A stretch of 64,000 nt of DNA from NCBI RefSeq assembly GCF_009792235.1, contig NZ_CP046973.1:1488001-1552000 (forward strand). Reading direction: 5' to 3'. How positions within the stretch are numbered: the first letter of the stretch is position 1; each line of letters begins with the position of its first letter. The notes beneath the pieces were generated by a model that ran no database searches, was not told the origin of the DNA, and saw nothing but the letters and a program-made list of their open reading frames with translations. Position numbers and translations under genes: made by a program. Below are positions 24,418-32,446 of this stretch, in pieces. Source of the stretch: Microcystis aeruginosa FD4 (lineage in GTDB: Bacteria; Cyanobacteriota; Cyanobacteriia; Cyanobacteriales; Microcystaceae).

Positions 24418-25724
24418 CATCCTCACCGCCGTAAACGGACGGCGATTCCCAAACCTCACGATTTGGGTTTCTGCTTCTTTCCCGAAGGATTTTTCGCACC
24501 TGCCTTAACAGATTTACTCTGTTCTGGTCTTATGGTCGCTCTACAGACTGACACCGCAAGCCCTGCGGCCAAAATATTTTTACTGGCGTTAATATCTCGG
24601 TCATGGTGCGTCCCACAGTCTGGACAATCCCATTCTCGAATATTTAACGGCATTTTCTCAGCAATATACCCACAATTACTACACCGCTTAGAACTAGGAA
24701 ACCATCTATCTATTTCGAGGTAATTTCTCCCATACCAACGGCATTTATAAGCTAATTGTCGGGTAATTTCTCCCCAACTAACGTCAGATATTGCCTGAGA
24801 TAATTTCGGGTTTTTGACCAGATTCTTGATAGCTAAATTCTCAACCACAATCGTTTGGTTTTCACGGACTAATTGAGTGGTTAGCTTGTGTAAATGGTCT
24901 TTTCTACTATCGGTGATTTGAGCGTGAATCCTGGCTACTTTGATTCTCGCTTTTTCTCGATTCTTTGACCCTTTCTGTTTTCTAGAAAGGCTTTTTTGTG
25001 CTTTTCGCAGTCTCTGATAATGCTTTTTAAAATGCTTGGGATTAGATACTTTGTCACCATCGCTGGTAATCACAAGGCTACTAATTCCTAAGTCAATTCC
25101 GATGGCTTTATCGGTTGGGGGTAAGGGTTTAATTGTTGGGTCATCAAATCTAATTGAGATATGCCAACGCCCAGAAGGATGTAATCTGACTGTTACTGTG
25201 CTTGGTTCACATCCGTCTGGTATTTGTCTTGACCATCGAATAGGTAAAGGTTCTGTGCATTTGGCTAAATAGATTTGTTTGTCTTTAAATTTAAAGGCTG
25301 ACTTGGTAAATTCGGCACTTACTCCCTGATGTTTTTTCTTAAAGTTAGGATACTTAGTACGACCAGCAAAGAAATTAGTGAAAGCTGTTTGTAAATGTCT
25401 TAACCCTTGTTGTAAAGGTACACAACTAACTTCGTTTAAAAAGTCTAATTCTTCTTGCTTTTTCCAATCGGTTAGCATTGAAGAAGTTTCAGTATATCCT
25501 ACTCTTTCTTGCTTTTCGTACCATGCTTGTGTTCTGAGATGGAGAGCTTTATTGTAAACCAATCTTACACAGCCCAAAGTGCGCCGCAATAGCGACTCTT
25601 GTTCGGGTGTGGGGTAAAATCGAAACGAATAGGCTTTTTCCATGCCTCACATTTTAGCATATATTTCGTAAACGATGCTCATATTTAACGGTAAAGCCGT
25701 CGTAGAACGACGGGGTTTCAGATC
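24418..25724 (-). mobile_element. IS200/IS605-type element carrying only tnpB
   Basis: The element runs from the GACATCCTCACCGCCGTAAA end with hairpin CGCCGT/ACGGCG (24427 on) to AAGCCGTCGTAGAACGACGG with hairpin CCGTCGT/ACGACGG (near 25693-25712). It contains tnpB but no tnpA (Y1 transposase), so it depends on a transposase elsewhere. It sits between glk and a short spacer before tRNA-Gly. A relic with similar ends is at 9257-9600 and a fragment of the same end type starts at 47386. Confidence 0.75.
24456..25643 (-). CDS. tnpB: TnpB, RNA-guided nuclease of IS605 family
   Basis: A 395-residue OrfB/TnpB protein. RuvC catalytic residues are visible: D184 in AIGIDLGISSL, E268 in IVVENLAIKNL and D350 in HHDRDINASKN. 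The zinc ribbon is C321/C324 (RCSNCGY) and C340/C343 (CPDCGT). TnpB proteins are guided by an RNA made from the 3' end of their own element and cut DNA next to a short target motif; they are ancestors of Cas12. All catalytic residues are present, so this copy is probably active. The basic tail GAKNPSGKKQKPKS is encoded where the guide-RNA scaffold overlaps the gene. Confidence 0.92.
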   Translation of the reverse strand: MEKAYSFRFYPTPEQESLLRRTLGCVRLVYNKALHLRTQAWYEKQERVGYTETSSMLTDWKKQEELDFLNEVSCVPLQQGLRHLQTAFTNFFAGRTKYPNFKKKHQGVSAEFTKSAFKFKDKQIYLAKCTEPLPIRWSRQIPDGCEPSTVTVRLHPSGRWHISIRFDDPTIKPLPPTDKAIGIDLGISSLVITSDGDKVSNPKHFKKHYQRLRKAQKSLSRKQKGSKNREKARIKVARIHAQITDSRKDHLHKLTTQLVRENQTIVVENLAIKNLVKNPKLSQAISDVSWGEITRQLAYKCRWYGRNYLEIDRWFPSSKRCSNCGYIAEKMPLNIREWDCPDCGTHHDRDINASKNILAAGLAVSVCRATIRPEQSKSVKAGAKNPSGKKQKPKS

Positions 25725-26059
25725 CAAAATTTTCGATGAGCGAGGGTTGACTGGATTTTACCAACGGCAGCAGCGATCGAGGTAAGCGATCAAAAAAATG
25801 TTCTCCATCACGGTTTTCCTGCCCTTGGCTGTGCTTGGGGGGGCTTAGATGTTATTTTTGGGGTTTATCGACAAAAGCCGCTATAAAGCCGAAAAAATGC
25901 CGAGCAACAACTAGAAAAAGCCCTACTGTCTTGTCAGGAAAAAATCTTAAATTGCGACCGGGCCAGTTTTGCCGACAAACTGCACTGGTGCGGTGATGGA
26001 AAACAGCCTAGGGCAGTTGCTCTGGCTGGGGGGTCAATGCTATGATTAGGAGTGGTTTT
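25725..26059. other. Spacer with possible degraded gene fragments
   Basis: Between the tnpB element and tRNA-Gly there are coding-like plus-strand stretches without a start (for example QQLEKALLSCQEKILNCDRA at ~25905 and FADKLHWCGDGKQPRAVA), broken by stops. They may be the remains of a gene destroyed before or by the mobile element insertion. I cannot assign it. Confidence 0.25.
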
Positions 26060-26131
26060 GCGGGTATAGTTCAGTGGTAGAACGTCACCTTCCCAAGGTG
26101 AATGTCGCGCGTTCGAGTCGCGTTACCCGCT
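26060..26131 (+). tRNA. tRNA-Gly (anticodon CCC)
   Basis: The acceptor stem GCGGGTA/TACCCGC is perfect (7 bp). The D-loop is TAGTTCAGTGGTAGAAC, the anticodon stem TCACC/GGTGA encloses loop TTCCCAA (anticodon CCC), and the T-arm contains GTTCGAGTC. The discriminator base is T and CCA is not encoded. It reads glycine codon GGG. Confidence 0.93.
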
Positions 26132-26168
26132 TCTGAGGACAATTGTTACGATAACTAATTAGGCTGCG

Positions 26169-26283
26169 GGAAGTGGGAAGTGTGGGAATTATGAATTATG
26201 AATTATGAATTATGAAGTGGGAAGTGGGAGGTGTGGGAATTATGAATTATGAATTGGGAAGTGGATAGTGGGAAGTGGGAAGT
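26169..26283. repeat. GTGGGAAGT and GAATTATGAATTAT simple repeats
   Basis: Interleaved units GTGGGAAGTGTGG and AATTATGAATTATG, repeated several times after tRNA-Gly. The GTGGGAAGT unit is related to the arrays at 10137-10312 (other strand) and 61583-61795. Confidence 0.8.
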
Positions 26284-26335
26284 TGGGGGTCAGTCGTGAT
26301 GATTTGTTACATTACATGATTTACATTTGTTTAGG

Positions 26336-28752
26336 AGGCGGATAATTTTGGGGCTTTATTACGTCCAAAAATGTCTAGAGAACAAATATCTAATTTACAA
26401 GATTATTTGGTTGATTTATGGGCGAAGAATCCTAATCCTTCTTGGTTTGAACATAAGACTCATGAGAAGGTGTTAGATGTGTTAAATATGGCTGATTTTT
26501 TAAGTCCTAAGTATCACCTTGTTGTGGCGAATCCCCCTTATATGGGTAACAAGGGGATAAATAATCGGTTAAAGGCTTTTTTACAGGATAATTATAGTGA
26601 TGTCAAATCTGATTTATTTTCGGCGTTTATGGTGCGGATTGTAGAAATGACTTTACACAAAGGTGAAATAGGTTTTGTTGCTCCCTATGTTTGGATGTTT
26701 ATTTCTTCTTATGAAAACTTAAGAAAGTTTATTTTAGAGAAAACGATAATAACTAGCTTAGTTCAATTAGAATATAATGCTTTTGCTCCTGCTTGTATTC
26801 CAGTTGCTAAGTAGGTAGGCACAATTATTTGGTTTTCATGCTTCAACCGTTCGGCAAAAGCTCACGGCCGAAGCCCAACCTACGTTCATCTTATATTTAA
26901 TTCCACCCACCCACTTACCTTTACCCTTTCTAATCAAAATTTACCTAATTTTAGAGGTGGATATATTAAATTGTCTGATTTTAGAGCAGATAATCAAGCA
27001 CCCAAGGCATTAGAAGCAATAAAAATCCTAATTGTGGTTAGTTTTATCGCGCTTCTGCAAGTGATTTTAAGAAGATTCCAGTAAGTGCGATCGCTTATTG
27101 GGTGAGTGATAGAGTATTAGAAATTTTTGCCACTTCAGAAAAGTTAGTAAATATAGCTGAAATTAGAGTGGGATTAGATACAGGTAATAATGACTTATTT
27201 ATAAAATATCGGAGAGAAGTTAATATAAATAATATTGGTTTTAATAAGAAAAATATAAATAATTTTATCGAGTTAAACAAGTTATAGGTTCCTCATACAA
27301 AGGGAGGAGAATATAGAAAATGACATGGAAATTTTGATGACATATCAAAATTCAATCAAAAGTATTATTCTCAATTAGAAAATTCAGGAAATCATTTACC
27401 CTCTAGACAATTTTATTTTAGAGAAGGTGCTAGTTATACAAGAATAAGTTCCTCGTTATTTTCTATTAGATATAGTCCACAGGGATTTGTTTTTAATTCA
27501 GCTTTTCCGACAATTTTTTGTCAAAAATATGATAAATTAGTCTTATTTTCAGCCTTATTATCAAGTAAGATAATAAATCTTTTTATGTCAGCAATGAGTC
27601 CAAATTTAAATTTTCAAGCTGGTTAAATTAGACAGATTCCCATTATCAACAATACAAGTAATGAAATTATAAACAATGCCGAAAATATCATGAGCTTAAG
27701 TCGCCAAGACTGTAACTCATAGAAAACCTCATGGGATTTTACCGACCTTACGCTTTTAACAGTAGATAGTGAAAACGCCGAACAAGCTCCCCACTTACCA
27801 CTTCCCTGAAATAAACCTATCAAAACCTCCGCCAGAAATGGCAAGAAATGACCTTATAAATGCAAAAAATAGAGGAAGAAAATAACAGTATATTTATCGA
27901 AGCTTATGGACTACAAGACGCATTAACCCCCGAAGTTCCCTTAAAAGAAATCACCTTAACCTGTAACCCTCATTATCGTTATAACAGCGATAAACCCGAA
28001 GAAGAACTAGAAAACTTACTCTTAGCAGATACTATCAAAGAATTTATCTCCTACTCGGTGGGTTGTATGTTTGGGCGTTATTCTCTTGATAAAGAAGGCT
28101 TAATTTTAGCCAACCAAGGGGAAACCTTACAAGACTACCTTAAACAAATCCCAAAACCCACCTTTACCCCAACAGAAACCAATGTTATTCCTATCCTTGA
28201 GGAAGACTGGTTTAGTGATGTGATGATATAACCGAACAATTCCAGCAATTACTGCGGGTTACATTTGGGGAGTTAAACTATCAGCAAAACCTCAACTTTA
28301 TCGAAGAAAAGCTCGGAAAATCCCTAGAAAAATACTTTATCAAAGACTTTTATGATGACCACGTTAAACGCTATAAAAAACGACCCATATATTGGTTATT
28401 TAGTAGCCCGAAAGGAACATTTAACCCCCTAATTTATCTCCATCGTTATCGCTCTGATACCGTCAGTATCGTCCTTAATAGCTATCTGCGGGAATTTCGG
28501 CTTAAACTAGAAGTAAAACTAGACACCTTCAAACAAATATAAATTAGTACAAGTGGGAATAAAACCGAAAAAACCAAAGCCTTACGAGAAAGCGAACAAA
28601 TCAAGAAAATGATCGGAGAATTAGAAAACTACGAACAAGAAACCCTCTATCCTTTAGCTATCGCTCAGAAAGAAATAGACCTTGATGATGGGGTAAAAGT
28701 TAACTATACTAAATTAGGTAAAGCCCTTAAAAATATAACAGGATTAAGTTAA
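26336..28752 (+). pseudogene. pglX: BREX-type adenine methyltransferase PglX, decayed
   Basis: The relic lacks the N-terminal half and the SAM motif. It keeps the methylase motif NPPY (HLVVANPPYMGNKGIN), then is cut at 26808 by MITE A. The coding sense resumes at about 26918 (FTLSNQNLPNFRGGYIKL), shifts frame near 27040, and has several stops (near 27285, 27620 and 27720). A C-terminal part at 27860-28231 (IEEENNSIFIEAYGLQDALT) continues in another frame (KRPIYWLFSSPKGTFNPLIY) to KVNYTKLGKALKNITGLS at 28752. This order matches PglX C-terminal regions of BREX phage-defence systems. No other brx/pgl gene is present. Confidence 0.8.
26808..26917. repeat. MITE family A copy inside the pglX relic
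   Basis: TAAGTAGGTAGGCACAATTA to CCACCCACCCACTTA, with an internal deletion of the GTAGGATGGGTTAGCGC part relative to the 150-bp copies. It creates the TAG stop that ends the first pglX fragment at 26814. Confidence 0.85.
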
Positions 28753-28756
28753 AGTA

Positions 28757-29064
28757 AACGGGTGTATCTCAATTTTGTAGAAAAATATAAGTAGGGAGGC
28801 ACAATTATTTGTAGGATGGGTTAGCGCACTTCGTAACATAATTGGGCGTTGGGTTTCATGCTTCAACCGTTCGGCAAAAGCTCACGGCCGAAGCCCAACC
28901 TACGTTCATCTTATATTTAATTCCACCCACCTACTTATATTACATTTGGGCGCACGTGATATTAGATTTGGGCGCACGCGATGCGCCCCTACCATTGGCG
29001 CGATAATATTATCGTAGGGGCGAATTGCATTCGCCCTCTTTTAATAACTGCCGCTGCTCACCAT
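28757..29064. repeat. MITE family C copy with a nested MITE A
   Basis: Begins GTATCTCAATTTTGTAGAA just after the pglX relic, matching the MITE C end at 12530. A complete MITE A (28788-28937) follows, then the C core (28970-29064: GGGCGCACGCGATGCGCCCC to GCCGCTGCTCACCAT), nearly identical to 12567-12661. The second inverted end is missing. Confidence 0.65.
28788..28937. repeat. MITE family A, full 150-bp copy
   Basis: TAAGTAGGGAGGCACAATTA at the left, CCACCTACTTA at the right, with inner palindromic segment GTTCGGCAAAAGCTCACGGC. It has the same length and almost the same sequence as 63298-63447. Confidence 0.9.
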
Positions 29065-29157
29065 TCACTTACCTTATTCCCGAAAATAAGATATATTAGG
29101 GATTGAGAAAATATTTGTCATTCCTGATTTAAGTATATTTGGCTGCCCAGAATAGTT

Positions 29158-29577
29158 ATGCCTGCCCGTGATTATTACCATGATATTGTCAAAAAAGCCC
29201 TTCAAAAAGATGGGTGGACAATTACTCATGATCCTTATCGTATCAGGCTGGCGAGAAGAAAAAACCTATCTGTTGATTTAGGCGCAGAACGTCTAATTGC
29301 CGCCGAAAAAGGTTTAGAAAAAATTGCTATTGAAATTAAAAGTTTTCACAGTTCTTCAGAAATGAAAGATTTAGAAGAAGCCATTGGACAGTTGGTTTTA
29401 TATGAACATTTATTAACTCGCTACGAACCCGAACGAAAGCTATATTTAGCCGTTCCTGAAGACGTGCGACAATCTATTTTTGAAGAAGAAGCAGGACAAG
29501 TTTTAATCGAAGATAAAATTATTCGTCTTTTTACTTTTAATGTCAATCAAGCGGAGGTTATGGTATGGATTACTTAA
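29158..29577 (+). CDS. xisH: XisH family protein (fdxN-element excision controlling factor)
   Basis: A 139-residue protein with the XisH pattern: MPARDYYHDIVKKALQKDGW, then LSVDLGAERLIAAEKGLEKI and IAIEIKSFHSSSEMKDLEEA. The D...E-x-K residues (D41 and EIK) fit a PD-(D/E)XK nuclease-like fold. In heterocystous cyanobacteria XisH and XisI are needed for excision of the fdxN element, but the genes are widespread in strains without that element. The stop overlaps the xisI start. XisH looks intact here. Confidence 0.9.
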   Translation: MPARDYYHDIVKKALQKDGWTITHDPYRIRLARRKNLSVDLGAERLIAAEKGLEKIAIEIKSFHSSSEMKDLEEAIGQLVLYEHLLTRYEPERKLYLAVPEDVRQSIFEEEAGQVLIEDKIIRLFTFNVNQAEVMVWIT

Positions 29578-29906
29578 CTAAAATTCAGCTGAAACAAGCC
29601 ATTATTAAAGTTTTATAAGATTATCGCAATTTTTTAGGTTCGCATCCTGAAAGTGAAATTGAATTAGTGATTAATGAAACCAGAGATCACTACCTTTTAA
29701 TTGAAACCGGCTGGCATCGTAACCAAAGAATCTACGGCACTCTAATTCATCGGAATATTATTGATAATAAAATCTGGATTCAACAAGATGTAACAGAAGA
29801 AGGTATTGCTAACGAATTAGTCAATCTTGGTATTTCTCCTCAGCAAATTGTCCTCGCTTTTAAAACTATTGAACGCCGTAAAATTACCAGTTTTGCTGTT
29901 TCTTAA
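29565..29906 (+). pseudogene. xisI: XisI family protein, interrupted by an early stop
   Basis: ATG 29565 overlaps the end of xisH. It gives MDYLTKIQLKQAIIKVL, then an in-frame TAA at 29616-29618, then DYRNFLGSHPESEIELVIN and a complete XisI body to FKTIERRKITSFAVS at 29906. The frame is preserved after the stop, so a single base change is enough to explain it. A shorter product could start at the ATG at 29667, but it would lack the first helix. Confidence 0.85.
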
Positions 29907-29975
29907 TCCCACTGTCACATCTAGCCTATTTTGAAGGTTAACCCCTTGAATTAGCCGATTAAACAAGCTTTAACT

Positions 29976-30061
29976 AGGGTTTGCGGCAAAAAGTTTTTCG
30001 TGGGTGTAGGGTGTAGGGTTTTACCCATTTTCATCTGGTAAATTACCTAATTTTTACGTCG
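29976..30061. repeat. MITE family B, left-end fragment
   Basis: AGGGTTTGCGGCAAAAAGTT at the start, then GTGTAGGGTTTTACCCATTT and AATTACCTAATTTTTA, matching the left half of 40200-40415. The right half is absent. No gene is seen between 29907 and 30419 other than this; the rest is AT-rich spacer with an inverted repeat TAAAAACCCT/AGGGTTTTTA (about 30278 and 30350). Confidence 0.65.
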
Positions 30062-30419
30062 TTCCTTTACCGGTGATTTTGATTTTTAAGTACCCACTCC
30101 CCACTTCCCAAGAGTTGTCTCAGGTGAGTTGGAAACTTCTTCACCTGACTAAGATTCGGTTTGACTCTCAGAAATGCTTTGTTTAATCCTTGTCGGGGAG
30201 AGAAAAATCCAGTCTCTTGCTCCTATTCCTACCCAACCCGATTTTGGAGTCGATTTTTTTCTCTCTTATCTTCCCTTAAAAACCCTATATATATGGGCGC
30301 ACGGATTCCCATTGTACATAAACAATAAAGCAAGTCTCGCCATTTGTCAAGGGTTTTTAGAAAATCTCCCCTGCTCCCTTCACCCTTCTCTCCTCTCCCC
30401 ATGCGAGCATTTTGGGCAA

Positions 30420-31115
30420 TTAATCCGGTTCCTCTAGCCATTTTTGCCAGAGATCTGGACGACGTTCCTTAGTGCGATCGAGTTGTTGTTGATAGCGCCA
30501 ATCAGCGATATCCTGATGATTACCCGATCGCAAAACCGGCGGCACTTGCCAACCGCGAAAGACCGGGGGCCGGGTATATTGGGGATAATCCAATAAACCT
30601 GCCTCAAAACTCTCCAATTTCAACGATTCTGCCTTACCTACCGTCCCGGGTAACAAGCGCGTCACCCCGTTAATAATCGCTAAAGCAGGGATTTCTCCAC
30701 AAGTTAGGACAAAATCCCCTAAAGATACCTCTCTAGTCACCAAATGCTCACAAACCCGCTCATCTACCCCTTCATAATGCCCACAGATGAGAATTAACTG
30801 CTGATAACTACCGGCCCAAGTTTTCAGTAAAGCTTGATTGAGAGGTTCCCCCTGGGGAGTCATCAGCAGGATCTCCCGGGGTGGTAAAATTGCTAAAGAC
30901 TCGATCGCCTCAAAAATTGGCTCTGGTTTTAATAACATTCCCACACCACCACCGTAGGGTTCATCATCGACGCGACGGTGTTTATCGTGGGCAAAATCCC
31001 GGAGATTGACCAAATTTACCCTAGCGATGTCGCGTTCGAGAGCTTTTGCCAACAACCCCGACTGCAGCGGTGAAGTAAAAAAATCGGGAAAGAGAGTAAT
31101 AATGTCAAACTGCAC
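30420..31115 (-). CDS. trmD: tRNA (guanine-N1)-methyltransferase
   Basis: A 231-residue SPOUT methyltransferase starting MQFDIITLFPDFFTSPLQSG, with the trefoil-knot signature ILICGHYEGVDERV and LGDFVLTCGEIPALAIINGV. The family motif YTRPPVFRG is near residue 180. It methylates N1 of G37 in tRNAs with a G at position 36, preventing frameshifting. Stand-alone gene, length normal. Confidence 0.95.
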   Translation of the reverse strand: MQFDIITLFPDFFTSPLQSGLLAKALERDIARVNLVNLRDFAHDKHRRVDDEPYGGGVGMLLKPEPIFEAIESLAILPPREILLMTPQGEPLNQALLKTWAGSYQQLILICGHYEGVDERVCEHLVTREVSLGDFVLTCGEIPALAIINGVTRLLPGTVGKAESLKLESFEAGLLDYPQYTRPPVFRGWQVPPVLRSGNHQDIADWRYQQQLDRTKERRPDLWQKWLEEPD

Positions 31116-31484
31116 GGGAAAAATTAAGGCCTAGACTGGGATAGTGTTTAATGTATCATTTTGTCACGGCTCGATCGGTTAAAATCTTGCTAATTTTGCG
31201 CTAGTCTATCTCGATAACATGATAGACTATGCTGTACTGTCTAGGGGTTTTTCTGGAGCTAGCTTGAGTGATCGAAGTCTAGCCTAGACTTAAAGTTAAC
31301 TAACAGTCCGTCATTGCCAATCGAAGAAAATTGCTAAAATCGCCTCTACTATTGCTTGATGTCCCGAAAAATATTCCTAAACCGCATTTTTTTCCGTCAA
31401 CCGTTCAGGGAAAATAACATTAAGATATTTGTCCATCTTCCCGAAAAACCTTCCATCCCTAAAAATGTCTATTCGTTCAGTGAC

Positions 31485-32351
31485 ATGATCATCGAGCTAG
31501 AAACCCAACATTCCCAAAATCCTACCCCCATATCTCTCAAAACGGCGATTTTAGTCATTGGTGGTGCCGAGGATAAAGTCCACGGTAAAGAGATACTGCA
31601 CACCTTTTGGAATCGCGCCGGGGGTAGCGAAGCAGTGATCGCTATTGTTCCCTCCGCTTCCAGAGAACCGGTTTTAATCGGCGATCGCTATCAGAAGATT
31701 TTCGAGGAAATGGGGGCAAAATACGTCAAAGTTATCGATATTCGCGATCGTGTGCAGGGAGAAGACCCCCAATTCCAGGCCTACATCGAAGAGTGTACAG
31801 GTGTATTTATGACCGGAGGCGACCAGCTGCGTTTATGCGGTTTGCTCTCCGATACTCCCCTGATGGAAAGAATCAGACAAAGAGTGCAACGGGGAGAACT
31901 GACCCTAGCCGGAACTAGCGCCGGGGCCGCCGTTATGGGTCATCACATGATTGCTGGGGGCAGCAGCGGGGAAGCACCCAATCGCGCTCTAGTGGATATG
32001 GCCATGGGATTAGGTCTCATTCCTGAAGTCATTGTCGATCAACACTTCCACAATCGCAACCGCATGGCCCGGTTAATGAGCGCTATCTCTGGTTATCCCG
32101 AACGTTTAGGAATTGGCATCGATGAGGATACCTGCGCTATGTTTGAACGGGATGGCACGATGACAGTAATCGGCTGCGGTACAGTGACGGTAATTGATGC
32201 CAGGGAAATGTCCCACACCAACCACCATCACGTCACCGCGAACGAACCCCTGAGTCTGCATAATCTGCGGGTGCATATTCTTTCCTACGGTGATGGCTAT
32301 CATCTCAAAAAACAGCAAGTGATCCCTAAATTGGGGGAAAAAAACTCCTGA
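31485..32351 (+). CDS. cphB: Cyanophycinase
   Basis: A 288-residue serine exopeptidase of the peptidase S51 family. The nucleophile S145 is in LAGTSAGAAVMGHHM, with ILVIGGAEDKVHGKEIL at ~22-38 and EVIVDQHFHNRNRMARL following. It cleaves cyanophycin into beta-Asp-Arg dipeptides. The ATG at 31485 is preferred; an in-frame start at 31356 would add 43 residues unlike the family. It is 95 bases upstream of cphA on the same strand, so synthesis and breakdown genes of the same storage polymer are in one cluster. Confidence 0.93.
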   Translation: MIIELETQHSQNPTPISLKTAILVIGGAEDKVHGKEILHTFWNRAGGSEAVIAIVPSASREPVLIGDRYQKIFEEMGAKYVKVIDIRDRVQGEDPQFQAYIEECTGVFMTGGDQLRLCGLLSDTPLMERIRQRVQRGELTLAGTSAGAAVMGHHMIAGGSSGEAPNRALVDMAMGLGLIPEVIVDQHFHNRNRMARLMSAISGYPERLGIGIDEDTCAMFERDGTMTVIGCGTVTVIDAREMSHTNHHHVTANEPLSLHNLRVHILSYGDGYHLKKQQVIPKLGEKNS

Positions 32352-32446
32352 AAAACTGTTCATAGTGAACAGTTTACCGATCTCGGAAACCCAGACAATA
32401 AACAACGGCTTCTTTGTGCTTCTCAACAGCGAACATCAGCTATATC

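Noticed and set aside
27095..27287. Two 61-codon frames on opposite strands
   Set aside because: The plus-strand frame is a piece of the pglX relic; the minus-strand one is its shadow.
30174..30441. Overlapping frames on both strands before trmD
   Set aside because: Low-complexity pyrimidine-rich spacer, no ribosome-binding site, no family resemblance.
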